From: an uncultured Oscillospiraceae bacterium
GTDB taxonomy: Bacteria > Bacillota > Clostridia > Oscillospirales > Oscillospiraceae
Length of the DNA: 47,192 bases
Direction of reading: 5' to 3'
Assembly: GCA_947631395.1 (NCBI GenBank)
Contig: CANRLF010000015.1
Span: 1-47,192 of the forward strand
The notes under the pieces were generated by a model. That model was not told the DNA's origin. It ran no database searches and saw only the letters and a program-made list of their open reading frames with translations. Position 1 is the stretch's first letter; every line of letters begins with the position of its first letter. Below, piece by piece: positions 24,846-32,245 of the stretch. The translations under genes were made by a program, and so were the position numbers.

Positions 24846-25199
24846 ATGGAATATTCCGACAGCCTCAGCGCAAACACGTTTGTAGAAATACTCGTGCTGT
24901 TCTTGCTGAGCAAAAAACCGATGTATACGTACGACCTGGCAAAAGAAATAAAGGCGATAGGCGGCGATATATTACCTGTCCCGAGGCTATACAATACAAC
25001 GGCGAAGCTGAGAGTCGCGGGGATGATAACGGAAGCTATCAGAGAGGTGGCCGGTAATCGGGCGAGGGTCTACTATAAGATAACGGACAGAGGCGAAGAG
25101 CACCTGCGGAGGATGACCGGGATACTGGCCCTTGTAAATGACGTTATCGGATCGCGCCGCTCCGAGTTTACGGAGGGTTACAATGACAGCAGCAGATAA
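24846..25199 (+). CDS. PadR family transcriptional regulator
   Basis: A winged-helix repressor of about 117 residues. The PadR pattern is clear: ILVLFLLSKKPMYTYDLAKEIKAIGGDILPVPRLYNTTAKLRVAGMITEAIREVAGNRARVYYKITDRGEEHLRRM, that is helix-turn-helix, recognition helix, wing, then start of the dimerisation helix. ATG 24846 is taken; in-frame TTG 24828 and GTG 24831 are possible starts and no site has an ideal Shine-Dalgarno. The gene overlaps the next gene by 17 nt. Pairing of PadR with a HAAS/DUF1700-like membrane protein is common in Firmicutes. It probably controls itself and the divergent secreted-protein gene. Confidence 0.85.
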   Translation: MEYSDSLSANTFVEILVLFLLSKKPMYTYDLAKEIKAIGGDILPVPRLYNTTAKLRVAGMITEAIREVAGNRARVYYKITDRGEEHLRRMTGILALVNDVIGSRRSEFTEGYNDSSR

Positions 25200-25569
25200 A
25201 TATTTAAAGGCCGTTCGTAAAAAGCTGATTTGCCCGCGAAAAAGCAGGGACGAATTATTGAATGAGATCACGCCTGTGGTCCGGGAGTTCTCCGATAACT
25301 ACCCCGATGCCGCGGCTCCTGATTACGTCGCCGAGTTCGGGACGCCGGAGGCCTTCGCGAAGCGCCTTTTGGATATGCTGGAGCAAAGTGAATTGGCGGA
25401 CTACCGAAGAAAAAGGGTGAGGAGCAGGGTGGCGGTAATTTTTGCCGCCGTCGCCGTGGCGGCCGTGTGCCTCTTTATTTACATGGCTTTGTACAAAAAC
25501 GGCGACCCGCGAGCCGCGGTCAAGTACTATGTGGCCGTTCTGAACATACATGATACCGCTTTTAAATAA
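25183..25569 (+). CDS. HAAS/DUF1700-like single-pass membrane protein
   Basis: 128 residues. The N-terminal helical domain (YLKAVRKKLICPRKSRDELLNEITPVVREFSDNYPDAAAPDYVAEFGTPEAFAKRLLDML, residues 5-66) has the pattern of HAAS/DUF1700 domains that pair with PadR regulators. It ends in a membrane segment (about 83-103) and a short extracytoplasmic tail. ATG 25183 has GGAGGG 6 nt upstream; the coding start overlaps padR, so translation is coupled. The family assignment is by pattern and gene pairing. The tail is short, so the gene may be truncated relative to larger relatives. Confidence 0.7.
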   Translation: MTAADKYLKAVRKKLICPRKSRDELLNEITPVVREFSDNYPDAAAPDYVAEFGTPEAFAKRLLDMLEQSELADYRRKRVRSRVAVIFAAVAVAAVCLFIYMALYKNGDPRAAVKYYVAVLNIHDTAFK

Positions 25570-25608
25570 TACACGTTTCGCGAAAACGCCGAAATGTCGC
25601 CTCATACA

Positions 25609-25657
25609 AAAAGCCTGCTGATAAGTGCGTTGCACCTTTCAGCAGGCTTTTGTTTTT
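25609..25657 (+). terminator. intrinsic terminator after the padR-HAAS pair
   Basis: A 12-bp stem (AAAAGCCTGCTG with CAGCAGGCTTTT) and TGTTTTTT tail. Confidence 0.9.
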
Positions 25658-25667
25658 TATAAGGGGA

Positions 25668-25908
25668 TCAGACGATGATCTGTTGCATCCATGTTCCGCG
25701 TTTTATCATAATAAATCCCAGGACGCATTTTATGAGTTCGGTGCCTTGGACGATGATGAATTTGGTGGCGAGCTGACGGACCTGATCGGTGGTGGCGTGG
25801 AGGAGCGGGAACAGTCCGGAGAGGCCCGCAAGGGCCACGCCCATCAGCACGTTGAGGGCCACGGAGAAGGCCGTGAGCTTGCGAAACTCGTCCATGACCC
25901 GGTCGTTG
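25668..25908 (-). pseudogene. truncated, internally deleted MATE transporter copy
   Basis: The translation reads MDEFRKLTAFSVALNVLMG..., nearly identical to the intact MATE at 27694-29076. It then jumps within FIIV to QGTELIKCVLG, skipping 61 residues of the intact protein. In the intact gene the deletion ends lie at two GACGA repeats (27772-27776 and 27955-27959), giving a 183-bp in-frame loss. The N-terminal two thirds is missing; homology stops abruptly near 25908. About 140 bp in the middle differ from the intact copy at only about three positions, while the C-terminal codons differ more. It is a decayed duplicate, not a functional gene. Confidence 0.85.
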
Positions 25909-26057
25909 GCGGCCCTGGATGAGCGGAATGGCGCAAAAATGCGGATTGTTTTTTGCGGTTAGTCGTGGTAAAAATATTTCGAAAGCTGTGTGCAAATTTG
26001 CGCCACTATTTTGTTATATAAGCGAGGCATCAAAAGGAAGCGAAAGGGGGTGCGCCG
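25909..26057 (+). other. upstream region of the ECF sigma gene
   Basis: AT-richer sequence starting exactly where the MATE homology ends. It holds a GCAAATTTGC palindrome (25992-26001) and TATATAAG near 26016, a possible -10 without a convincing -35. No ORF with coding character was seen. The Shine-Dalgarno of the sigma gene is AAAGGGGG. Confidence 0.45.
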
Positions 26058-26516
26058 ATGGAGCAAAAAACTGTGCTGGAGCTTTTTGACCGTTATGCGG
26101 ATATGGTGTATCGCATTGCTCTCAGCTATCTCCGTTCCCCACAGGAAGCTGAGGACGTTGTGCAGACTGTATTTCTCAGACTGCTGGAGGGTGGCATTAC
26201 AGTTTACCCCGGTAAAGAACGTGCGTTTTTAACGAAGGTTACGATCAATCACTGCAAAAACCTCCTCAGCACAGCAAGGAGGCATGAAACTATCGCACTG
26301 GATGAAACAGTTTTGTTGACACAGCCAGAGGATCAGGACATATTTCTCGCAATCATGGAGTTGCCCGAAAAGTACAGAACCGTCGTGAGCTTACACTGTA
26401 TTGAGGGCTACTCATTTCGGGAAATTTCAGAATTTTTACACATCGGCATCTCCGCCGTTTCCATGCGGCTGCACAGAGCAAAAGGTATCCTAAAACAACA
26501 AATTGGGAGGGTTTGA
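26058..26516 (+). CDS. ECF-type RNA polymerase sigma factor
   Basis: A 152-residue group 4 sigma factor. Region 2 is at about residues 8-70 (LFDRYADMVYRIALSYLRSPQEAEDVVQTVFLRLL). Region 4 is at about 100-150 (LPEKYRTVVSLHCIEGYSFREISEFLHIGISAVSMRLHRAKGILKQ), which includes the -35-binding helix-turn-helix. ATG follows AAAGGGGG at 7 nt. It is immediately upstream of a predicted membrane-bound anti-sigma factor. Base composition is clearly lower in GC than the flanking housekeeping genes, and codon choice (AAA, ATT, TTT more frequent) suggests horizontal acquisition. Confidence 0.92.
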   Translation: MEQKTVLELFDRYADMVYRIALSYLRSPQEAEDVVQTVFLRLLEGGITVYPGKERAFLTKVTINHCKNLLSTARRHETIALDETVLLTQPEDQDIFLAIMELPEKYRTVVSLHCIEGYSFREISEFLHIGISAVSMRLHRAKGILKQQIGRV

Positions 26517-26517
26517 T

Positions 26518-27465
26518 ATGGAACGAAACTTCAAACGCATTTCCGATGAACTGAAACTGCCACAGGAAAGCCGGGAGCGTATTCGTTCCCATCTTGCCTC
26601 CTACCAAAAACAATCGGAGGACATTCCTATAAAAAAATCAATCTTAAAATCTCGCATGCCGCTGATTGCTGTTGCTGTTATTATGGTAATGGCATTGACG
26701 CTGGCCGTTGCCGCCGCAGCGGTACATCTGTTCAGAAATGACATCATTGTGCCCAGCTTGGACGACATTCCCCTGCTTTCAAGTGAAAACGGCGAACCCG
26801 GTGCTTTTGGTGTCAGCGGTCCCGGAGGGAACTCGCCCGCCGCTTTGGAAGAGATGATAGCATCTAATAGGGTCAAATCGGACGATTGGGATTTGGGTGA
26901 AAGTATTAACGGCGGAGTCGTATCTGAATACCTTCGGTGGGACTCTGTCGAGGTACTGAGCAGTGATCCCTCTCTTCGCAGCCGCCGCATTGGACGGGAG
27001 GATGGCGCGAAAAAGATGGAGTATACTGCCGAAAATCCCGCAAATTTGGTGGACACGCTAACGGGCCGCGTTATGTTTGATCCGGGATGGTTAGGTGAGC
27101 ATTATACCTACGCGCCGGACGCCAATCTGTCTTTCGTTGTGACAGACGCGGACGGCAACTATGTCAGCGAGTATTTCAGCGCCCTCTACGCAAAGAAAGA
27201 CGGCAAAGGTTATGTTCATGTAGAAATGTATAATACAGCACAGGAAGACTATTTCACACGGACTTATATCATCGACGGTAGTTTTGAAACCGCCTATTAT
27301 TACACATCCGCCGATGGCCATGAGTTCCTGATCGAAACGGACAACGGAAGCGTTTGGGTGGAGTGCCGCACCAGCCACGCCAACGTCAGCCTGCATGGTG
27401 CGTATCTGACCACAGACGAGGTGGAGGATATTCTTGATAATCTCTCCCTGACAATCAACGAGTAA
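26518..27465 (+). CDS. probable membrane-bound anti-sigma factor with extracellular sensor part
   Basis: A 315-residue protein with a cytoplasmic N-terminal helical region of about 45 residues, a single membrane segment (47-69) and an extracellular domain of about 245 residues. That domain has several aromatic beta-strand-like repeats (SFVVTDADGNYVSEYFSALYAKKDGKGYVHVEMYN; TYIIDGSFETAYYYTSADGHEFLIETDNGSVWVEC). The order ECF sigma then single-pass protein, 1 nt apart, is the standard sigma/anti-sigma arrangement. No classical zinc-binding ASD motif (HxxxCxxC) is seen, so the sigma-binding mode is unassigned. The start at ATG 26518 follows GGGAGG. It shares low GC with its partner. Confidence 0.72.
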   Translation: MERNFKRISDELKLPQESRERIRSHLASYQKQSEDIPIKKSILKSRMPLIAVAVIMVMALTLAVAAAAVHLFRNDIIVPSLDDIPLLSSENGEPGAFGVSGPGGNSPAALEEMIASNRVKSDDWDLGESINGGVVSEYLRWDSVEVLSSDPSLRSRRIGREDGAKKMEYTAENPANLVDTLTGRVMFDPGWLGEHYTYAPDANLSFVVTDADGNYVSEYFSALYAKKDGKGYVHVEMYNTAQEDYFTRTYIIDGSFETAYYYTSADGHEFLIETDNGSVWVECRTSHANVSLHGAYLTTDEVEDILDNLSLTINE

Positions 27466-27497
27466 AACGTATTACCGAAAAAGCAGGGGGCACCCCC

Positions 27498-27578
27498 TTG
27501 TACGCTCGCGTAGCTATTCCCGGTGTACTTGCTGAACAGATGAACCAGCTTGCGTTTTTACCTGTTAAGCAAGTCTGA
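27498..27578 (+). other. possible gene remnant (C-terminal peptide)
   Basis: A short open stretch reads LYARVAIPGVLAEQMNQLAF followed by LPVKQV and a stop. It has protein-like composition but no start-site support, and sits between the anti-sigma gene and a terminator. It could be the tail of a gene lost when this island formed, or chance. No family was recognised. Confidence 0.2.
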
Positions 27579-27585
27579 AAATCGA

Positions 27586-27636
27586 AAAAAGACCGTTGAC
27601 ACACCGGATTTGCGGTGAAAAGTCAACGGTCTTTTT
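27586..27636. terminator. bidirectional terminator (anti-sigma gene / MATE)
   Basis: A 15-bp perfect stem (AAAAAGACCGTTGAC with GTCAACGGTCTTTTT) around a 21-nt loop, with A/T runs on both sides. It separates convergent genes. Confidence 0.92.
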
Positions 27637-27693
27637 GATGCTGTTTTATGAGCGGAGGCTGTTTGGGAGGGATATTTTTTAGGATTTGAGATT

Positions 27694-29076
27694 TTAAATG
27701 ATCTTTTCCATCCACGCGCCTTTTTTGATCATTATGTAGCCCAGGACGCATTTTATGAGTTCGGTGCCTTGGACGAGGAGGAACATGGGGACTACGGGGA
27801 TGGAGGTGAAGCGGCTGAGGATGAAGGCCAGGGGGACGCAGACGCACCAGACGAATACGCTGTCGAAGAGGAAGGTTATGACCGTCTTTCCGCCGGAGCG
27901 CATGGCGAAGTAGGCGCAGTTGGTGAAGGCGTTGAAGGGCATGATGGCCGCGGAGACGATGATGAATCTGGTGGCGAGCTGACGGACCTGATCGGTGGTG
28001 GCGTAGAGGAGCGGGAACAGTCCGGAGAGGCCCGCCAGGGCCCCGCCCATCAGCACGTTGAGGGCCACGGAGAAGGCCGTGAGCTTGCGAAACTCGTCCA
28101 TGACCCGGTCGTTGTCCAGGCCCTCGCCGAGCTTCTGGCCGATGATTATCCCCACCGCGTTTCCGGTGGCCATGAAGGCCACGCTCATGGCGTTCCAGAC
28201 GGTGGACTCGATGTTTATGGCCGCCACCACGTCCAGGCTCCGCACGGAGTAGCACTGGTTCATAACGGCCATACCCGAGGCCCAGAGGCCCTCGTTTATC
28301 AAAAGCGGCAGGCCCTTGCGGAAAATTTGCCCTGACAGCCTCGCCGGGACCCGAAGGGTCTTATATAGCCCCGCGGCGAAGGGGACGCGGCCCCCGGCGT
28401 GGAGGTGTGTCCAGCCGGCGGACAGCAGGAGCTCCACGTACCTTGACAGTACGGTGGCCAGGGCCGCGCCACGGACGCCCATGGCGGGGGCGCCGAAGTG
28501 GCCGAATATGAGCACGTAGTTGAAGAAGAGATTTACCAGCACCGCCGCGACGCCGGACACCATGGGCACGACAGTCTCGCCGGTCTCACGCAGGGTGGAG
28601 CAGTAGGCGTTGGCCGCCGCGAAGGCCGGGAGCCCCCAGAGCATCACGCGCAGATATTCCATGCCGTATCGGAGATACAGCTCCGCGTCCCGCGGGTCGC
28701 CCTCGCCCCTCAGCCACAGCCGCACCAGGTCCTCACCGAACGCCACAAGGGCCCCGGCGCCCACGGCAACAAGCGCGAGCACGGATATGAGCTTGAACCG
28801 GAAGGTGCCGCGTATGCCCTCCTGGTCGCCGCTCCCGGCGTACTGGGCGGTGAATATACCGGCGCCGGATATGGCGCCGAAGATGCACAGATTTATGACG
28901 AAAAGGACCTGGTTGACGATGGCGACGCCGCTCATCTGGGCCGTGCCAACCCGGCCGACCATGATGTTGTCCAGCATGGACACGAAGTTCGTTATCAGGT
29001 TCTGCACCATTATGGGCAGAGCCACAGCCATGGTGGACCGGTAGAATTTCCGGTCCCCCACAAATTTAGAAAGCAT
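27694..29076 (-). CDS. MATE family efflux transporter
   Basis: A 460-residue, 12-helix cation-coupled multidrug/toxin extrusion protein. It has two homologous six-helix halves, with family patterns ALPIMVQNLITNFVSMLDNIMVGRVGTAQMSGVAIVNQVLF at the N-terminus and the matching region INIESTVWNAMSVAFMATGNAVGIIIGQKLGEG in the second half. The substrate is unknown. Part of its 3' half is duplicated in truncated form at 25668-25908. It has no regulator in the same operon and is followed by the strong bidirectional terminator. Confidence 0.93.
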   Translation of the reverse strand: MLSKFVGDRKFYRSTMAVALPIMVQNLITNFVSMLDNIMVGRVGTAQMSGVAIVNQVLFVINLCIFGAISGAGIFTAQYAGSGDQEGIRGTFRFKLISVLALVAVGAGALVAFGEDLVRLWLRGEGDPRDAELYLRYGMEYLRVMLWGLPAFAAANAYCSTLRETGETVVPMVSGVAAVLVNLFFNYVLIFGHFGAPAMGVRGAALATVLSRYVELLLSAGWTHLHAGGRVPFAAGLYKTLRVPARLSGQIFRKGLPLLINEGLWASGMAVMNQCYSVRSLDVVAAINIESTVWNAMSVAFMATGNAVGIIIGQKLGEGLDNDRVMDEFRKLTAFSVALNVLMGGALAGLSGLFPLLYATTDQVRQLATRFIIVSAAIMPFNAFTNCAYFAMRSGGKTVITFLFDSVFVWCVCVPLAFILSRFTSIPVVPMFLLVQGTELIKCVLGYIMIKKGAWMEKII

Positions 29077-29108
29077 ATCCTCACCTCAGATACGCCCGGG
29101 GCGTACCT

Positions 29109-29165
29109 AAAAAAACGGCGGGAAAAATTCCGGATCCCGGGAGATCCGGAAAAGCTTTCCCGCCC
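29109..29165 (-). terminator. terminator after the substrate-binding lipoprotein gene
   Basis: A long composite stem on the minus strand (GGCGGGAAA with TTTCCCGCC enclosing CCGGATC/GATCCGG), followed by GTTTTTTT. It separates this gene from the downstream MATE gene. Confidence 0.88.
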
Positions 29166-29209
29166 GTCCTCCGCCTGCCAAAAGGGCCGCCGGGGCCCTT
29201 GAGGCGGCC

Positions 29210-30241
29210 TTACCTGTAAAACCCGTCGTCCGGGATGAACCCGCCGATGAGGGCCGGATCGAGGTTGTAGAGCGCCGAGAGATACTGGGCGAGTTCCTCA
29301 CGCAGGACGTCGGCGCCCTCCGCCCAGATGAGCTTGCACCCCTCAAGGGCCGCCCAGGCCTCCTCCTGATTTGACGCCAGTCCCAGGGCCACCGCCGCCT
29401 CCAGGTGGTCGGATACCTCCTCCTGAGAGCGTTTGAGGTCGGCAAGGAGCGTGCTCAGGGTCTCGTCATCCGTCCCGGAGCTGACGGCGAGACACGCCGC
29501 CGGCAGGAAGGACTCGTCAGTGAGATACGTCCACTGCTCCTGAAGGTCCAGAGCTATCCTGGCCCCGGCGTCCCGGACGATGGTCCGGCCGGCCAGCATG
29601 GAGGGCATCAGCGCCAGATCGGCCTCGGCAAGGGTGTCCGCGTCCACGTACCTTACGTCCAGGGTGTCGCCCACTATGTAGCCGTACTCGCCGGTGACGT
29701 GCTCGAATATCCTGGCCGCGGCGTCGTAGCCGGTGGGCAGGTAAACGGTCCTGTTCACAAGGCCGAAGATGTCCTTGACGCTGTCGCCACGCTCCACCAG
29801 CACCCATCCGCCGGAGGCGGTTATGGCGGCTATCTGTATTTTCCCGTCGGTCTCGTTATACGCCTTGACAGCGGAGCTCACCGGGACTATGGCCCCGTCA
29901 AGGGCACCGCCGGCCAGGTCCGCAAGCAGTTGCTCATCGCCGACGCGCACGTCGTAGCGGCCGCTCTCGGCAAGGCCCGCCGCGCCAAGCGCCGCGGAGT
30001 CCATAAGCACGCCGAGCTTTACGCGGGGGGCCTCGACGGGGCCGTCGTCGGGCGTGGTATCGGGGCCGTCGTCGGGCTTGGTGTCCGGGCCGTCATCCTC
30101 CGTGTCCGGCACGGAGGGGCCGGACGGCGACGGGCCGACGGGCTCGTCGTTACCGTTGTTGTTACCCTCAGCCTTATCCTTACAGCCCACCAGGGAAAGG
30201 CACATGGCCAGCGCCAAAAGTAAGGCAAAATATCTTTTCAT
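29210..30241 (-). CDS. orphan ABC-type substrate-binding lipoprotein
   Basis: A 343-residue lipoprotein with lipobox LSLVGC (lipid-modified Cys20 counted from the second ATG). An Asp/Pro-rich repeat linker follows (DDGPDT repeated, about 30-70). A periplasmic-binding-protein-like domain (VKLGVLMDSAALGAAGLAESGRYDVRVGDEQLLADLAGGALDGAIVPVSSA...) ends in ALIGGFIPDDGFYR, a pattern seen in NMT1/TauA-type binding proteins. The second ATG (30241) is chosen because GAGGAGG is 8 nt from it and only 2 nt from ATG 30247. No permease or ATPase gene is adjacent, so the transporter partner is elsewhere or lost. The ligand is unknown. Confidence 0.8.
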   Translation of the reverse strand: MKRYFALLLALAMCLSLVGCKDKAEGNNNGNDEPVGPSPSGPSVPDTEDDGPDTKPDDGPDTTPDDGPVEAPRVKLGVLMDSAALGAAGLAESGRYDVRVGDEQLLADLAGGALDGAIVPVSSAVKAYNETDGKIQIAAITASGGWVLVERGDSVKDIFGLVNRTVYLPTGYDAAARIFEHVTGEYGYIVGDTLDVRYVDADTLAEADLALMPSMLAGRTIVRDAGARIALDLQEQWTYLTDESFLPAACLAVSSGTDDETLSTLLADLKRSQEEVSDHLEAAVALGLASNQEEAWAALEGCKLIWAEGADVLREELAQYLSALYNLDPALIGGFIPDDGFYR

Positions 30242-30278
30242 ACTCATGCCCTCCTCTTTTATACCTGTCTATAATATG

Positions 30279-30307
30279 AGTTTAAGATTACGCGCAAATT
30301 TTGTCAA
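30279..30307 (-). promoter_or_regulatory. promoter of the substrate-binding lipoprotein gene
   Basis: TTGACA (complement of 30302-30307), 17-nt spacer, TAAACT (complement of 30279-30284). Confidence 0.7.
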
Positions 30308-30435
30308 GTGGCAAGATGACTACGAATATTAACATTTCGGTAACTTTCGACATGGTAAAACCCATGAAAATGCCCTCTCTCAATAAAAAATCTCCGTCTT
30401 TTCGGCGATTATTTCACCGAAGGCGGAAAAAAGGC

Positions 30436-30464
30436 TTGCAAAGCGCGCGGATACGTGCTATAAT
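30436..30464 (+). promoter_or_regulatory. sigma-A promoter of the rimP-nusA-infB operon
   Basis: TTGCAA (30436-30441), 17-nt spacer, TATAAT (30459-30464). The predicted transcript starts about 20 nt before the leader terminator. Confidence 0.85.
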
Positions 30465-30489
30465 ACCGGCAGTTAGTAAGGATCGACTT

Positions 30490-30517
30490 GAGTGGGCTTA
30501 TTTCCCACTCTTTTTTT
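30490..30517 (+). terminator. leader terminator/attenuator of the nusA operon
   Basis: GAGTGGG and CCCACTC around a 7-nt loop followed by seven T. It lies between the promoter and rimP, so full operon expression needs read-through. In Bacillus subtilis a terminator at this place gives NusA-dependent autoregulation of the nusA operon; the same logic is inferred here. Confidence 0.85.
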
Positions 30518-30562
30518 CAGCGAAAAATACCGTGGTAAAATTTTTCCGGAGGGAGGCGCCCC

Positions 30563-31018
30563 GTGAGTAAGATAACCGATCTGGTGGCGGAAATGGCCCG
30601 GCCGATCGTGGCCGCCCAGGGCTGTGAGCTCTGGGATGTGGAATTTGTCAGGGAGGCCGGAGAGTGGTTCCTGCGGGTGTACATCGACAGGGAGGGCGGC
30701 GTGTCCATCGACGACTGCGAGGCCGTGTCCCGTGCCCTGGACCCGCTGCTTGACGAGGCCGACCCCATCGAGCAGAGCTACAATTTCGAGGTGTCCTCCG
30801 CCGGGGTGGAGAGACAGCTCAAAAGGCCCTCGGATTTTGAGCGGTTCATGGGCTCATATATCGCCGTGAAGCTGTATAAGGCGGTGGACGGGGCGAAGGA
30901 GTATTTGGGATACCTTCGCGGATATGATAACGGCAACGTGACGGTGGAAACTAAGGCCGGGGACATGAGGACCTTCGAGTCCGCGGCTGTGGCCAGCGTA
31001 CACCTGAGAATGGAATGA
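30563..31018 (+). CDS. rimP: ribosome maturation factor RimP
   Basis: 30S subunit assembly factor. The 151-residue product has an N-terminal RimP domain (CELWDVEFVREAGEWFLRVYIDREGGVSIDDCEAVSRALDPLLDEADPIEQSYNFEVSSAGVERQLKRPSDFERFMG) and a C-terminal SH3-like barrel (about 90-150). The FEVSSAGVER segment is the family signature. GTG start after GGAGGGAGG. It is first in the rimP-nusA-rnpM-ylxQ-infB operon. The nusA gene follows after a 170-nt segment of tandem repeat. Confidence 0.95.
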   Translation: MSKITDLVAEMARPIVAAQGCELWDVEFVREAGEWFLRVYIDREGGVSIDDCEAVSRALDPLLDEADPIEQSYNFEVSSAGVERQLKRPSDFERFMGSYIAVKLYKAVDGAKEYLGYLRGYDNGNVTVETKAGDMRTFESAAVASVHLRME

Positions 31019-31051
31019 TCTTCTCCCCGGTGAGTGGGGAGGCAAAAAGGT

Positions 31052-31169
31052 AGAAAGACCCCTCTGGCCCTGCGGGCCACCTCCCCATTAAAATGGGGAG
31101 GCAAAGATGTAGAAAGACCCCTTCGGCCCTTCGGGCCACCTCCCCATTAAAATGGGGAGGCAAAGCGGA
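31052..31169 (+). repeat. two tandem 59-bp units of an interspersed repeat
   Basis: Two near-identical units start at 31052 and 31111 (AGAAAGACCCCT...GGGCCACCTCCCC...ATGGGGAGGCAAAG), preceded by a partial copy of the end of the unit at about 31027. Each contains a GGCCC-NNNN-GGGCC hairpin and a CCTCCCCAT/ATGGGGAGG hairpin. Related sequence (CTCCCC...GGGGAGG followed by GGCCC-cgca-GGGCC) occurs at 36942-36977, so it is a dispersed family. It lies inside the operon between rimP and nusA. Confidence 0.8.
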
Positions 31170-31188
31170 AGAAAGGATTTGAGATATT

Positions 31189-32244
31189 ATGAACGCTGAG
31201 TTTTTTGAGGCAATTTCTGACATTGAAAAGGAAAAGGGTATTCCCAAGGAATACATGCTGGACAAGATCCGTCAGGCGCTGCTGGCGGCCCTCCGCAAGG
31301 ACAACCCCGACGCGGAGGAGAATGTGGTAGTGGACGTGGACGAGAGCAAGAAAAAGATAGAGATGTACATCCAGAAGGCCGTGGTGGAGGAGATCACGAA
31401 CCCCGCCATCGAGCTTCTGCCCGAGGAGGCCAGGCGCTATTCCAAGCGGGCCGAGGTGGGCGACACGGTGAACGTCCCCGTGGACACAAAGAAGTTCGGA
31501 CGCATCGCCGCCCAGGCCGCCAAGCAGGTAATAATCCAGGGCATCCGTGAGGCCGAGCGCAACATGGTCTATGAGGAGCTGACAGGCAAGGAGCACGAGA
31601 TACTCACCGGCACCGTCAGCCGCATCGACCCCGTCCGGGGCTCCGTCACCGTGAATTTGGCCTCGGGCTCCGAGTACACCGAGGCGGTCATACCCTCCGG
31701 CGAGCGCGTCGCCAGCGAGGAGCTCCGGGAGGGGGACCTCATAAAGGTATACGTGGTGGAGGTCCACAAGGTGGGCTCCGGCCCGCAGGTCATAGCCTCC
31801 CGCACACACCCGGGACTTGTGAAGCGCCTTTTCGAGCTGGAGGTACCGGAGATATACGACGGCTCCGTGGAGATAAAGAGCGTCGCCCGGGAGGCCGGAA
31901 GCCGCACGAAGATGGCCGTCTGGTCCTCCGAGCCGGAGGTCGAGCCCATCGGCGCCTGCGTCGGGCCCAAGGGCGGCCGCGTGGGCGCGGTGGTGAAGGA
32001 GCTCAGGGGCGAGAAGATAGACATCATCAGGTACTCCGAGGACCCCGCCGAGTATGTGGCCGCGGCCCTGTCGCCCTCAGACGTTATAAAGGTGGATTTC
32101 CTTGACGATCCCAAGACCTGCCGGGTCATAGTCCCGGACAGCCAGCTGAGCCTCGCCATAGGCAAGGAGGGCCAGAACGTCCGCCTGGCCGCGCGGCTCA
32201 CGGGATTTAAGATAGACATAAAGCCCGAGAGCTTCGAGGGGTAA
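31189..32244 (+). CDS. nusA: transcription termination/antitermination factor NusA
   Basis: RNA polymerase-associated elongation factor that promotes pausing and intrinsic termination. In the 351-residue product the N-terminal domain (1-125, MNAEFFEAISDIEKEKGIPKEYMLDKI) binds polymerase. The S1 domain (about 130-200, LTGTVSRIDPVRGSVTVNL) is followed by KH1 (about 230-275) and KH2 (about 300-345, LSLAIGKEGQNVRLAARLTGFKIDI). It lacks the C-terminal AR repeats of proteobacterial NusA, as in other Firmicutes. The likely target of its own regulation is the leader terminator at 30490. Confidence 0.97.
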   Translation: MNAEFFEAISDIEKEKGIPKEYMLDKIRQALLAALRKDNPDAEENVVVDVDESKKKIEMYIQKAVVEEITNPAIELLPEEARRYSKRAEVGDTVNVPVDTKKFGRIAAQAAKQVIIQGIREAERNMVYEELTGKEHEILTGTVSRIDPVRGSVTVNLASGSEYTEAVIPSGERVASEELREGDLIKVYVVEVHKVGSGPQVIASRTHPGLVKRLFELEVPEIYDGSVEIKSVAREAGSRTKMAVWSSEPEVEPIGACVGPKGGRVGAVVKELRGEKIDIIRYSEDPAEYVAAALSPSDVIKVDFLDDPKTCRVIVPDSQLSLAIGKEGQNVRLAARLTGFKIDIKPESFEG

Positions 32245-32245
32245 T

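Noticed and set aside
31052-31169. Possible CRISPR-like repeat array
   Set aside because: Only two adjacent full units, no unique spacers, no cas genes; it is an interspersed hairpin repeat.
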